Positions 33,735 to 45,742 of a stretch of DNA of 53,756 nt are shown in pieces. Numbering within the stretch: the stretch's first letter is position 1; each line of letters begins with the position of its first letter. The DNA lies in the NCBI GenBank assembly GCA_003427395.1, contig BFEA01000561.1, positions 243,437 through 297,192 on the forward strand. Reading direction: 5' to 3'. Origin of the DNA: Chara braunii. Taxonomy: Eukaryota > Streptophyta > Charophyceae > Charales > Characeae. The position numbers and the translations under genes are program-made. Below the pieces are notes generated by a model. It saw only the letters and a list, made by a program, of their open reading frames with translations, did not search any database and had not been told where the DNA came from.

Positions 33735-36652
33735 ATGGCTTGTGGTGTGCATGCTATGCCACAGCAGACTTGCAGCACAACCTTGGAAAGCATGGACTGT
33801 GTGGCGTCTAATACAATGCTCAATGAGGATTTTCCTCCACCGCACCTGCCATTTTGTTCACAAGATGTTCGAAGTGGTCACGAACATGTCGATAATGCTC
33901 CAGAATCTCCTGCTCGTAAGATGTCACGAAATATTGCGTGTGCGGACACTACATGTGAAAGTGTGTATCCCGTCCTTCGATGCCCGGTTCGAACCTGTGA
34001 GCAGAGAGTGCTGAAGGTTAGGAGGGTAAGACCTCCTCTACTGACAATGACGCATCCGATGTCGATCGTGTTGTATGGGTGCCGAGGAGTTCACTTCGAT
34101 ATTTCGAGTACACAGGTCTTCTGTTTGGTGAGAGTGATGAAGGTGGTTCAGATTCAAGTGCTTCGGTGTCGTCTAGTGCTGATAGTTCTCCAGATAAAAC
34201 CGATCTTCCGCAAACGTACGCTGACCGGAACAGTGACCACTGTTGTCGAAATGACGATGAGAATTGTGATGTGATCTCTGATTTCGATGACATTTTTCCA
34301 AAACGTCTGTCCTCAGAGAAGCGTCCTTATATTTTTCGTCTCAGAATGCCGCAGTCAAAGAAGATTCTACAATCAGTTCATTGAAAACTCACCAAAAAAA
34401 CATTGGTGAGTGTGGGTGGGCAGGTTTGCTGTAAGCGAGAGTGTTGCGCTCAAATGACCCTGGACGACATCAAAGCTGTCCGGAGCGCATACTACTCTAA
34501 GAACCAGCAGAGCAAGGATACGTGGTGGGTTGAAACGTTGAAGAGGTTCACCTTCATAGAAGATGAAAAATAGATTGTTCAACTTGTTATGGGGAGACAA
34601 AAGGTGTGCATTAGTGCTTGGTGTTTCACACTGGGTGTATGTAGGAATACATTTCTAAAAAAAAGGATGACTTTGTCAAAAGGCTACAATATGCCGGAGC
34701 ATGGCAGTACTGGACTCAGACGCACATCGGCAATATATGCGACGATGTACAGAAAACTAAGCTCCTTCGTGCGAGACAACGGAGATTTCATGCCCAATGA
34801 CATGAAGATAAAAGAGGGGGAATCAAGAGTGGTGTTGAGATTGCCGGCTTGCTATAACAAGGTTGATATTTATAAGTTGCTAAAGTCGCAATTCGATAAC
34901 ATGGGTGCTCCTTGTGTTTCTCTCCAAGTTTTTTACAACACGTGGAGAAAGCAGTTCTGACATGTGAAATTTCATGACATCGATCAAAACTTCGCGAAAT
35001 GCGAAAAATGTGTTGAATACAAAGAATCTATCAATTCCGCAAAGTTCGTGCGTGTGCGTGAGTACTTTGTTTCGTTACGCGAGAAACACTTGGATTTGGA
35101 GCTCCAACATCGTGCTGCGTATGAGGTGTGGAAGGATGAGTCGAAGAGACCGGGTTCCAACAGTTTGTGCATCATCATTGACGGCATGGACCAAAGCAAG
35201 ACCAGCATTCCACACTTTGGCGGAGAGAATAAATCGAAGACATTCGCAAATATTTCGATGTTGAAAACAAATCTAACAGCTATTATTGCACACGACCGCT
35301 CACCATCGGTCCATGTTCACACATGGTACCCTTGCTATCCACATGATTCTAATGTTGTAGTGTCATCCATTATGAAAGTTCTCCGCGACATCCAGACGAC
35401 GAGCGACTTGCCTCCTAAGCTGAGGATACAAGCTAACAACTGTTGGAGAGAAAACAAAACCAGATACGTTTTGGCACTCGCTGCAGCTTTGGTGAAATTT
35501 GGTTTCGTCAAAAAAGTCGAATTCGGTTTTATGTTAGTGGGACACACACATACGGACGTTGATGCCACTTTCAGTCATTTCTCTCACAAACTGAAAATGC
35601 ACGATGCATATACCATGCTCGACCTCTTCAAGCTCATTGCCAGTTCTAAAAAAGAACGTCCATCGTGCACAGTCATGGATGAAATTGTTGATTGGCGAGT
35701 TGCTGTTAAGCCCTTCCTGGTCAAGAGACTGACTGGTCATACTCGTCCACATGCATTTAGGTTTTATATGCAGGATGACAATCCTGTGTTCTAGTGGAAA
35801 GAGTATTGCACCTCTCCTGAATGGTCTGCTCCAGTCTATTGCTTTAAACGAGATGGAAACAAAGCATATGCTGGACCCGAATGACCATTCGTGCCATCAC
35901 ATGTTCCGCCGTCAGCTTCTCTGCCTACTAAAGATAGAAATTCGGATTTCGAATCGGGAATTGAAGGTGTGAAGACGTTTGTTGGGTGGTTGGAGAACAA
36001 GCGGCACGAGTGGTTGGGAATGAAAGATGAGGTTAACTTCTCAAAGGAGAGTGCTCTTTCACACTGGAAAACTTTCCTCGAGACAGTGGAGGAGCATTAC
36101 GGGTCTGGGTTTGCGAAAACTTCACTCAAGGCTGGCTTCTGGCCCTCACAAGACAAAATTAAGAAGGATGATCCAAATGATATTGATATTGCCTTCGTCT
36201 TGAAGAGCAATGGGAATAAGGAGCCGTTGTTCGTTGGACCGGCCAATGAGCGTCCAAAGGCGGAGCTCAACCCAGTTGTGGATGTAAAAAAAGGTCAATT
36301 CGTTCTCTTGCGTCATTCCTAAGATGATATCGATGAGGGAATTTCTGTATGGATGGGTAGAGTCATTTCCGATGTAGACAACGATATGAAGTCGTCAACT
36401 TTCAATCATATTCTTATTGAATATTGGGTCCCACAACCTATTGCTAAACGTCATTCTATGCAATATTCGAACGCATGGAAGAAGACGTGGAAGAAAGACA
36501 ACACAACATCACAGTAGTGGCAGCATGTAGACTGTGTTGTGTGGAGCTGAACATCAAAGACATTGCATTTAGAAAATGGAGTGCACATTCCAAAATCGGT
36601 CAGAGAGAAGACCTTGGTATGCCTTTCACTTCTCGGTAACGAAGATCAGTAG
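33735..36652 (+). pseudogene. DUF7869-type putative transposase gene, many in-frame stops
   Basis: A first frame (33735 to about 34015, starting MACGVHAMPQQTC) switches to a second frame at about 34020, by intron or indel. That second frame then runs to 36650 with no further shift. It is broken by TGA 34382, TAG 34571, TGA 34958, TAG 35792, TGA 35882, TAA 36320, TAG 36515 and TGA 36548. The N-terminal part is acidic and Ser-rich. A Cys-rich stretch (VCCKRECC) follows near 34424, then a core with IIIDGMDQSK (about 35177), NNCWRENKTRY (about 35433) and VGHTHTDVDATF (about 35537). These motifs are, as I recall them, those of the DUF7869 family, whose spaced acidic residues suggest an RNase H-like transposase. 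The middle motif has NN where I expect DN. The gene is divergent from the Ulp1 locus. Confidence 0.65.
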
Positions 36653-36770
36653 GTTTTCAATAGGTTTTGAAGAAGAGCTAATCGTATTTCTTTACACGTA
36701 TTAGTACGTTATTTAGTTGTCATTGAGTTTTCATTTATATATATTTAAACTGTATTTTCATGTGTTGCAG
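36653..36770 (+). other. Probable intron or intergenic AT-rich spacer
   Basis: It begins GTTTTCAATAGG after CAGTAG and ends with the strong acceptor-like TATTTTCATGTGTTGCAG at 36770. AT-rich content fits an intron. The phase between the two flanking frames is not settled. Confidence 0.5.
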
Positions 36771-36771
36771 A

Positions 36772-37401
36772 ATGATTCAACCATTTGTGACGACTGGATG
36801 ACCGCCAAGTAACATGGTGTGGGGAAGAAATATATGGCATGATATGAGTCCAGTTTTCTTCACATCTGAAGTGATCTTTGACAGTGCAGTACTCAGTGTT
36901 AGAGGTGTGGATGCCCCACCGGAAGATTGGGAACATTCTCCTCGAGAGTCACTGTATATTTGTGGTCGGAGGTGTTGTGAAACGAGAACATACCTGCGAG
37001 AAGTGCTCGCACCCTTTTCGAAATTGTATTACTCAGCAGTCAAATTCTGCCACAACAATTTCAACGTGATGACCTTGTTTTGTGCAGCGGCAACTGTTCG
37101 AGGTCGGTGCAAAATATCTTTCCTTATTTATAATGACTATTCTACAAGTGCAAGTGTTTCCAATGCCGACAATATCGATGAACGACGATGGCAAGAATTC
37201 CGAAGGAGGATCATGAAGCAATCATCACTCAAAACACTCATGGATGGGCTTGTGGACACGACCATCAAATATTTGCGAAGTCTCCTGCTGCGCGAATATG
37301 AAGTAATAGAAAGTTATATAGAATACAAGGACCCGGTGTTTGACGGACAAATTGATACCATTATTGTAGAAGATTGGACAACTTATACAAGGACAGACTG
37401 A
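36772..37401 (+). pseudogene. Orphan ORF following the DUF7869-type gene
   Basis: The frame opens with ATG at 36772 directly after the acceptor-like AG, meets a TGA at 36799 that could derive from CGA, and runs on from 36814 as 195 residues to a TGA at 37401. I recognise no family. It has a CGRRCCETRTYL stretch with paired cysteines and a conserved-looking helical C-terminal half (RRWQEFRRRIMKQ, TTIKYLRSLLLREYEVI). It is either the C-terminal exon of the DUF7869-type protein or a second gene of the same element. Confidence 0.45.
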
Positions 37402-38839
37402 AATGTTGTTTTGATCGCATTAGTTCATCCCTGTAGTCGATCTAGTTACTAGGCTTGTTTTGCCTATTTTCGGAGTGTCATTTGTGCTTTGCATTTAATT
37501 TTTTTTTCCCTCTTACTCGGTCAATGGTCTTGAGACATCATCTAAGTTCGAATAGCCCAGTCCTGCATTAATATAGACTTATTTGGTTATCCGAGTTCAG
37601 CGGGATTCGAACTAAGGTTTGTGTTTTGACATTTTATGGGTGACACTGCTTTCAAATTGCTTTTAATGTTGAACTTTTGCACGTGTTTTCATTTAATTGT
37701 ATTGTTGTAGTTAAGCATGATTTTTTTACGTATTTTTTGAGTGTCCATTGCACTTTGTTGTCAAATATTAACAGATCTTTAAATTTTTTTCTAAGGTCAC
37801 ATGCAAGGTTTTTCTGTTCTTTCATGTAAGCCTTAAAGTTCAAGGAACATCAGATTCCGAACTGATTGAAATGTTGTCAAGTTCAACTTGATCCGACACT
37901 CACTGAGTCTCACGTTTTGCAATATGTGTCCATGTTGTGTAAGCTTGGTATTATAATTAGTATAATAAATTGAATATGACTTCTTGGATTTTGCGATAAA
38001 ATGGATGTATTCATGTTATGAAAGGTTAGGATAATATACAATAGTTAACTCATGAAACTTGTATTGATGCAGATATGCGATTTTTTTTAAAGATAAAATC
38101 ATGGATAGTTGTCTAATGAAACTTGTATTGATGCGGATATGTAATTTTTTTTTCAATATTTAATTATACAATATTTGCCAATAAAATGCTAAAATCCTCT
38201 GCTCTTGTTGTTAAATTTACTTTTATTCTGGCAAATTTTTAAATTTCATTATGTTCACTTTTTACAAAATATTTCATTTTTAACGAAAACACCGTTTTTA
38301 TTGATTGGTCTTGCTTGTTAATTTTTATAGTTGGACGTTGTAGTCCGTGACAACCGTCAAAGTCAAACCCCTTGACTTTTTTCCACACCCTGGATGATAC
38401 AGCTGGTCTCCAGGGCAATAAGAGACGATTGCCACCACATGTATGAACCTGTGTAGCACCCACTCTCCGCAGGGTGCAAAAGAGGGTGTGGTTTTCAACC
38501 GCACTTGGCGGTTGTCCAGCGCCGAGAGATCATTCCCTCAAGGCGCGTGTCAGCCGACACTTGAGTGTCGAATGCGACCCTCGGGATTAACGAGGACCGC
38601 ATGAGTATGGGTACTATATAGTACGTCATCATTGCGACTGCTTGCGTATGCTTGCATTGCGAATCGATATGAGTTAGCCCTGCGTCCACGCAGTTTTATA
38701 ATAAGTCTCGCGCGCGTCGCCTATTCGATTTCCGCATCGGAAAGTTATGGGATGACTACCAAGGGACTAGGAGCATTGTCGTGTCTTTGTTCTGTGTCGT
38801 TCTGTATATGTGAGTATGCGTGCGTGTTTTGACTTTTTA
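37402..38839. other. AT-rich non-coding stretch with a 14-bp palindrome
   Basis: No gene is supported. GAAACTTGTATTGATGCnGATATG is repeated near 38055 and 38117. A perfect palindrome GTACTATATAGTAC lies at 38611-38624 and contains a TATA-like core. The segment after 38450 is richer in CpG. Confidence 0.45.
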
Positions 38840-39300
38840 ACTTCGTATGCGGGAAAAACCTACTTAACGAGGTGATGAGAGCAGCCCCGGTAAGTAGGCC
38901 CCAGCGTCGAAGGCTCCATCTATTGGTGGGGAGCTGCATCTGCTGGAAATCGGGTCTAGCTTCCTTGTACAATGATGTGATTTGTATCCACTGGAAATCG
39001 GGTCCAACATCCCTATACAGTGATGTGTGGATATGTCCTACTGTGCATCCAATACTGTTTGTATATCTACGTCTATCAATATATGTCGCATGAAGGGAGA
39101 ACCCTATCCACCTTATCTCCCGTATCTCCATAACGAGCAGGGGCATTGAGCCCAATCCTATCAATCAAACCAAAACACGAAACCCTAACAATGATGTGAT
39201 GTGTGTGAGTTGGAAATTGGGTCCAACATCCCTATACAATGATGTGTGGAGATGTCGTAGTGCACATTCACTCCAGTCTGTATGTATTCGTACCTTAACC
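38840..39300 (-). mobile_element. LINE 3' end, minus orientation, copy 1
   Basis: The segment matches the LINE 3' end at 45214-45490 over CCTACTTAACGAGGTGAT, AAGGCTCCATCTATTGGTGG and the hairpin block, and carries three forms of the GCTGGAAATCGGGTCCAGC element (38942, 38990 and 39210). The poly(T) that would mark the tail is reduced to CTTTTT near 38832. Orientation is inferred from the other copy, where poly(T) precedes the block. Coding remnants of an ORF1 lie further along the minus strand (39865-40366). Confidence 0.65.
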
Positions 39301-39864
39301 CTTGTATAGCTATTCCTCTACTTATCCAGTATTATGGTGTGTATTTTATAACTACATATCGGGAGCAACATTGATTGCCCTCTCACGAGGGGATTAACTG
39401 CCCTACCGGACCAGGATGTGGACTTGTCTACCCAATCCATTCACCAACCCTCTCGCCTGGGACTCGGCCATGCCCCAGCCACATGACTGAATCCCTCAAC
39501 TCCCTCCCCTCTTCAACTTTCCTCACCTAAAAAAAGAAGCATTCCCCGAGCCCCCTCCTACCCGGGGATACTACCAAACAGGCGGAGGACACTAAAGCTC
39601 CAATGAAATGCACAATCTAGTTATCCCCCCTCCCCAAGCCGCATCCCAAAAAGTCAACAAAAACTAAAATGAATCAAAATGAATCAATCATATAAGACCC
39701 CACAGTCAATGGTAGGGGGAACCTCCATCTCCACGTGTGCTCTTAAGTAGTCCGATGTGTCAATCAACCCGTGTGATATATCAATCCCGCATCAAGCCAA
39801 CAGTGAACGCTTTCTGTCGAGCTTCAGGATTCGCGTCCCTCTCGGAGGGGGGGCCAGACAACGG
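39301..39864. other. LINE-associated non-coding DNA
   Basis: Probably more 3' region of the minus-strand LINE remnant: it lies between its 3' UTR-like block and an ORF1 fragment. GTGTGATATATCAATC and short repeated phrases are the only patterns. No ORF2 sequence was recognised. Confidence 0.35.
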
Positions 39865-40366
39865 CTAACATGATTCTATTCCCTTCGCATTCTGTCGGGC
39901 CTTTGACTCAGCCAACCTCTTATCCTCTTGCACTCCCAGGTCAGGGCCCTCCCAGTGGATTATCTGTCGGTCTGCAACCTTGGAGGGTTGCCCATGACCA
40001 GATGGCGCGGCCGCGTGAGGATCCTGTTCGGAGCTGGCAGAACGATGCGTAAATGTTTCAGGTGTCCGTAGGTTATTGTCTTGGTTGATGCCCTGAACTG
40101 CGGTAGTGCCCTTTTTCTGCTCGGGCGTTGTGTTCCGTGTGCGTGGTAACCCCAGGGGGGGGGGGGCGAGGGCGATGATTCGGCTGCAGCTCAACCCCCA
40201 TGTCTGTGGTACCCTCCTCCAGCTGCTGGGTTTTGTGAGTCGACGACCCTTTCTCACTTTCGGACCTTATCCTCTGCAGCGGGGACCCGTCATGGGGAGA
40301 GTAATGTTGTTCCCAGGGGGAAGGCCGTTATTTGTGATGGGTTTGTGGATCTCGATCTGCATGTGA
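39865..40366 (-). pseudogene. LINE ORF1 C-terminal fragment
   Basis: On the minus strand the fragment starts with a block encoding EIHKPITNNGLPPGNNITLP, shared at about 98 percent DNA identity with 42596-42661, and continues in broken frames with a Pro/Ser/Gly-rich tail (frame 40257-39865, 130 residues). Such disordered tails follow the zinc knuckle in plant LINE ORF1 proteins. A 12-G run near 40152 probably causes a frame break. Confidence 0.45.
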
Positions 40367-42595
40367 TAAGCTCAGACCCGTACCGCGCGGCTTCCCGTAT
40401 CCCTGAGGAAAAATCCCTCGGAAGCCCCGAGACACGGATGCGGACAAACAGGGGTTTTTTCTTTCTTTTTGTTTTTGTTTTCTTTTTGAAACGACTTTTT
40501 CATTTTGTTTTGGTTAATAACTCCTGCGTGGGTGAATAGCGGCGGCGGTATGAAAACCAAGAAACGGAAGCGGTTGGGACTTTTTGAATTTTTGCGCACG
40601 CACGCCCAAGCTCCGATTTCTTCGCGCGTCTCGCATCCCCGTTTCTTGCTTTGCATCCCCGCGCCATTTTCCCTTCTTGCTGCGCACATTTTCCCCATGA
40701 AGGACTTTTCGTCTTCCCCTCCGCCCAGCTCGATCCTTACTCCGCGAAGTGATTGGCCGCGTAGTTGGGATGCTCGGATCAATGTGGAGAGCGGGAAACC
40801 GCGCACCACTTGAACGGACACCCCAATCACGCAGGACCATGCCATCCCGCGGGTTGAACCCTCTAACTCCCCACCTCCCTCCTGTCTTGCTCATCTACAA
40901 CCTGCGCTGCCCGCACCTCGCGCTGACAACCCGCCGCCTCCCGCGCTATAAATTTGAGCAACCCTCTCCTCTCTTCCTCTTTGATCTCGGCTGCAATGCT
41001 GCGCGAGCTATGCGCGAAAGTCCGCGGCGCCGAACAGGCTCGACGAGCCCAAGGACGGGCGGAGTGACGACGTGGGGTGNACCCGCGGTAGTCTCGGGGC
41101 GACGCAGTCGGAGGGACTGAGCAGTGGTGGGGATTTGACACCGGCCGCGGTAGGGCCTTGTGGCTATGGTGGTCGGTGGTCTTGGGAGGTTCGAAGGTTG
41201 CGCTTGGGGGCGGCAACTAATTGAATTTTTTATGTACAAGAAGGACTCGCTTTTATCTCCATTGCTGCTTTGTCTATGCATGTCGTGTGTGTGAAGCCCC
41301 GAGTGATGGGAGCTGGTTGTGTGCATGAGTGATGTCGAAGGTCTATGGATGATTAGATGTCCTGTCAAGGGTTGTTGGTTGTTTGCATGCATGCGTATAT
41401 GTACTTGTCCGGGTGGGGACAGGGAAACTGAACTGGGGGACCGTCTGCCTAAGAGTACGAGTGTGTTAATCCCGTTGTTCCCCTCCCTTCCGCGGCCCTT
41501 CGTGCACTCGCGCGCGTTCTCGGTGTAAGCTCTCTCCCTCTCTCTCCCGCCTTCCTTTTTGAGCTTCTCGCCCCCGTACCGGTGACCTCAACCGCCTGCG
41601 TCCGCGCGCACGGTCGACGCCCCCGCAAGGGGAAGAGAGCTCTGAATTCGCCATCTTCCTCCGACGCGCTAACCCCGAGAGAGAAGGTATCATCGAGTGT
41701 TGTATGGAGTCGATGTTGGTTCGGATGACCGGGAGCGCGGGATCTTGCCCGTGTTCATCGCCTACTGCCGATCGTCTCATCTCGCTACCGACCTTCCCCA
41801 TCACAGATGACGACAGCGTCTACAGTGATGCGGACGTACGGCGCGCGGTGAGGCGAACGGAGCAAGTGTGTTGGCGAGACCTACCTCGGGCTTGTGATAT
41901 AAGGGGGAACGGGTTTGTCTTGATCGATCGTTTTGATTCCCCGACTCTAATATTGCCTTATACGGGTTTGACTGTGTTGCCCTGGTCGGCCGCTCACGCC
42001 GCGTGGCGGCCGCTGTTTGATTGTCGCTAGTGCCGCCAGGGGGGCTCGTGTTCTTGGCGACGACTTCCTGGGTTACGAGGGAGCGACACGTTTCCCCGAG
42101 CTTTCCCGTAGTGCGGGGGCGCTACCCGCGCAATTTCGAATTCGGATGCCGGCGAGTCCTCCCACCTCTTTACCCTCCCGGAACCTTCCGCGCGGACTCT
42201 GTGAGTCCGACGCTGAGGCTTGAAGGCCTCGAACCAACCACCTCTACAGCAAAAACCCGATGGTTCGGTCACTTCGTGAGGCCGATGACGAGGCCTGAAG
42301 GCTTCGAACCTACCACCTATCCCCCAAACCCCTGACGACCGAAGTTTTGTCTTCCGCCTCCATGGCCCTCTCCCCTCGATGCCTTTTCCCGTCCTGATGC
42401 ACGACAGCAGTTGGTTTTCGCGGAAACCCTTCTGATTTTATCGTTTCGGAGCGATCCGACCCCCACGGGACTTCGCGACGACAGTTCGACTCCAGGGTAA
42501 CCTCTGGCATGAAACGAGAGCCTCCCGTTCCGTCCGGGAGACTCAACCCCTATGCCCAAAAATCCTCGGCTACGCCCCTCCTAGAACTCTGGTCG
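40367..42595. other. GC-rich 2.2-kb segment between two copies of a LINE block
   Basis: No gene is recognised. A plausible plus-strand core promoter is CTATAAAT at 40947 followed by a CT-rich initiator-like tract (CCTCTCCTCTCTTCCTC) and an ATG at about 40996 that opens a frame of only 23 codons before a TGA. A lone N lies at 41080. Two phrases of the type AAGGC(C/T)TCGAACC at 42222 and 42299, read on the minus strand, resemble B boxes about 77 bp apart, but no A box is convincing. Confidence 0.4.
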
Positions 42596-44700
42596 GGGAG
42601 AGTAATGTTGTTCCCAGGGGGAAGGCCGTTATTTGTGATGGGTTTGTGGATCTCGGTCTGCACTCGTGCTTTCACTCCCGGAAGTTGAGGTTTTTCGGGC
42701 TGCTCCGGGCGGCCCTTGATGGTTCGGGGCAAGACCACAACTTGTTTGTCTTGTGCAGCACCCATGTGACTGAGGGTTGCTGTTTAGGCACTGGGTCTTC
42801 ATGATCCGTTAGGTCCTGCACTGGGTCTTCATGATCTGTTAGGTCCTGCCGGGGGAGGCTTCAACCACTTGCTCATGTTGTTTGGGTTTATACATTTGTC
42901 CTCTTCGGGTCTAAGTGTTGGCTGTCGGCATCGGGGCACGAGGGGTAGCTGCAGGAGCAGTGTGGTCAAGTTGGTCAGCCCTTTTGCTATGTGTTCGGTC
43001 TGGTGTACGTCACCCATTGCCTCCTTGCCATCATGGTTTACCCGGTCGGGGTCATAGCAACCCTTTTCCCTTTTTGTTTGGGGTCTTCACTCATAACGAC
43101 TCTGGCACGTAAGGGAAAGAGTTTTGGTTGGGCCCTCCCTTGCCATAGCCATTTGTAAGGGCTCACATCAGCATAAGCATGGAATATCTAACCCTCGAGC
43201 TCTTTTTCAGGGAACCACCTCTCCTCATCCGTGGGGTGGGGAGTCACAAGACCCTTTATTTTCGTTTTGGTGGTGTTCGGGCTTGTTTCGTCAGTGCATA
43301 TATGTCCCCTGTCCTTGCATGCATAACACCATGGATCTTGCTTGGGGCTGAATGGAACGGAGAACTCCTTCCCTCCGTGGGAATATTTTCATTCTTCGTC
43401 GAGGGAGAAGAGATATGATTCGGCCCAGTCTACTGCAACAAGCAGTCTGGGCAAGTCTGTAATGTAGCCCTTGACATGGGCAATGTTTTCCAGATTAGTT
43501 AGGATCGCACCTTGAACGCATATAGGGATGAATCTAAATTCAACCCAAGAGTTGGATTTCATTAGATGTTCCCTGCGCTCATCTCCTGATTGCGGGTTGG
43601 TAGGGGACCATTCCGCTACTTGCACTGTTTTGCCTCTGAACTACAACACTCTGTTTCTGAGGAGGAGTTGTTTGTCATTCGAGTATAAGGCCAGCACTGC
43701 GATGCATTCCGCATCATCCACTTCAATCAGGAAATGATCATGCACTAGCTGGCGTTTTGGATTAATCTTTCCCAACCTGTTGCTGATCTATTTAACTTTT
43801 TCATTAACTGGAACTGTCGACAGGCACGGCTGGAAACGGAATTGTATTGCTTTGTGCCAGTAAATCATATCTTTTGTGATCCTTGCTTGGGCAGGGAAGA
43901 CTGAGTGCAGAACCCGTCCTTGACTTGATACTTCCTCTCCAGTTCTACGTATAGTTGTTGGATGGGATGACTTTTCAGTGGAGCCATTGAATCTAGGACA
44001 GAAGCTCTAGTATGAGCATCCGAGTGAGCGGGAGCAGAGAGTGCTCTGAGCAAATGTGGGGGCGTTTTGTTGAAGGACCCCAGGGAGGTGGGGTCAATGT
44101 TGTGATGTGATCTGGAGGCTCCAACCTTGTCTTTCCACGTGTTTTCTGAGTTTGCAGCATGTTCATGTTTTGCTCCCAAGGGGGAAGGTCCGACGTTTTC
44201 ATGTGAGTTGGAGGCTGCAACCTTGTCTTTCCACGTGTCCTTCGAGTTTGCAGCATGTACATGTTTTCTGTGTCATTATTTGTGTTTTCGTGGTTTGTGC
44301 TTTGATGTAGTTCGTGGGTCGTGGCCACTCCATTCACTACTGTTCCCAGTGTGTCCTTGGTGGGGGGTGCTCTGCTCTTCCCGACCACTTGTTTATTCAG
44401 TGCACTAGCAAGTGGTGCCATGATTCCCACGAAGATGAGGTGGAGGCTGCCATCTTCGCCAGTTCCTGCGGGTTGAAGTTTCCGCAAGGGGGGGGAGGTG
44501 GCGCCCTTGGGCAAGGCAATCCTCCAATCGTACCTAACCTGTCTGTCCCAGGAGCGTACAGGGCCGTTGACCATGTTGCTATCCTTTCAATTGGGGTAAT
44601 CGGGGCATGCACATCTTGTGTTTGTGGAATCATTCGTGTGTTGTTGTATATGGTCAGAGCGGACGAGCCGATCCGATCCACGCGGTCCAGGTTGTGCATG
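42550..44700 (-). pseudogene. LINE ORF1 with DUF4283-like domain and zinc knuckle
   Basis: Read on the minus strand, a Gly/Pro-rich N-terminal part (about 44.6-44.2 kb) is followed by two copies of a repeat containing TWKDKVAAS or TWKDKVGAS (DNA duplication of about 96 bp at 44115-44268). The typical plant LINE ORF1 core comes next: FLIEVDDAECIAVLALYSND, then VAEWSPTNP, then WVEFRFIPICVQGAILTNL and VKGYITDLPRLLVAVDW. That matches the DUF4283 pattern of an RNA-binding domain. A knuckle CYACKDRGHIC (about 43310) has a shortened last spacing compared with CX2CX4HX4C. Several stops (for example in VLxFRGKTV near 43630 and DEExKYSH near 43390) and frame changes show decay. The C-terminal block EIHKPITNNGLPPGNN lies at 42596-42661. 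Confidence 0.6.
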
Positions 44701-45187
44701 CGGAGCAGTAGGTTTACCGACGATCGTCGTTATCCTGCACCCTACTACTCGGTCCAGGTTGTGCATGCAGAGCGTCAGGTTTACTAGCGGCCGTCATTAT
44801 CCTGCACCCTAATGTTTCAAGGTGCGCAAGGATTTCCAATCATTGGTTCAATTTCGGCAGCGTTCCAGGGGGGAGCCCGCAGCGTTCCAGGGGGAAGAAG
44901 CCTCCCTTTGCCGGGTGGGGCAATGGGGCCAATTAGAGTGGGCGTAGGAGAGGTCGTGATTAATGGAGTTAGAGAGTGTAATGCGAGGCCAGGTTGGATG
45001 GGGCAAGTCGGGAGAGAGGGTTACTGGCACGAGGGGGTCAAGAACCTTTGGGGATATCACGCTGTGTTTGATGATGTGACATACCGTCGTTGTAGTTCCG
45101 CCTTGAAGCCGTCAGCTAGTATCCTTTTCCACCTTCTTCGATCGTCGAGATCTCCGACATCCGCACCTTTCTCATGCTTCTATGCAC
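44701..45187. other. Spacer between LINE pieces
   Basis: Likely the 5' region of the minus-strand LINE ORF1 relic. CGGTCCAGGTTGTGCATGC occurs at 44686 and 44751, a duplication of about 65 bp including CGT(C/T)ATTATCCTGCACCCTA-type ends. No gene is recognised. Confidence 0.45.
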
Positions 45188-45490
45188 TTTTTTTTTTTTT
45201 TTTTTTTTTTTTTAACTTCACATGTGAGAAACCTACTTAACGAGGTGATAAGAGCAGCCCTGTTAAGTAGGTCCCTGCGACGAAGGCTCCATCTATTGGT
45301 GGGGAGATACACCTGCTGGAAATCGGGTCCAGCGTCCCTATACAACGTTATGGTGTGTTTCAGCTGGAAATCGGGTCCAACGTCCCTGTAAAGTGTTGTG
45401 GGGATATGTCACTCTACCAAGACACGAAACCCTAGCGTCACACAGATGTGATACGTATGAGCTGGAAATCGGGGCCAGCATCCCTATTGT
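45188..45490 (-). mobile_element. LINE 3' end with poly(A) tail, minus orientation, copy 2
   Basis: A run of 26 T at 45188-45213 is the poly(A) tail of a minus-strand insertion. It is followed by a 3' UTR block shared with 38840-39300 and by three hairpin elements of the form GCTGGAAATCGGGTCCAGC (45315, 45363 and 45461). The same hairpin, read on the other strand, occurs in the 3' regions of the plus-strand LINEs at 49943, 53541 and 53709. Confidence 0.8.
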
Positions 45491-45742
45491 GTGTTGGCAC
45501 GTCAACCCTAATCTCAGAAAAGAGCTGAGGCATTGATTACTTCCCTGCGTAAGGGAAGGATTGACCTACAACCCATGATCCGTTATCCTACCAAAACATA
45601 TGTTCATCAATCCCCCAACAAGGAGGTGAAAGCAAAACGTGAAACCCTAAATTACCCACCTCCCCTTGGGGGCATCACCAAAACGTGACTATCTTATGTT
45701 GATCAATCAAATTATGAGATCCGAGGGGGAAACCCTAACCAA

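Noticed and set aside
33735-36652. Reassignment of stop codons as an explanation for the open frame
   Set aside because: All three stop codons interrupt the frame, other genes in the window end normally, and the elements are otherwise degraded; C-to-T decay is simpler.
42217-42319. Two tRNA genes on the minus strand
   Set aside because: Only B-box-like phrases about 77 bp apart are visible; no A box or acceptor stem can be matched.
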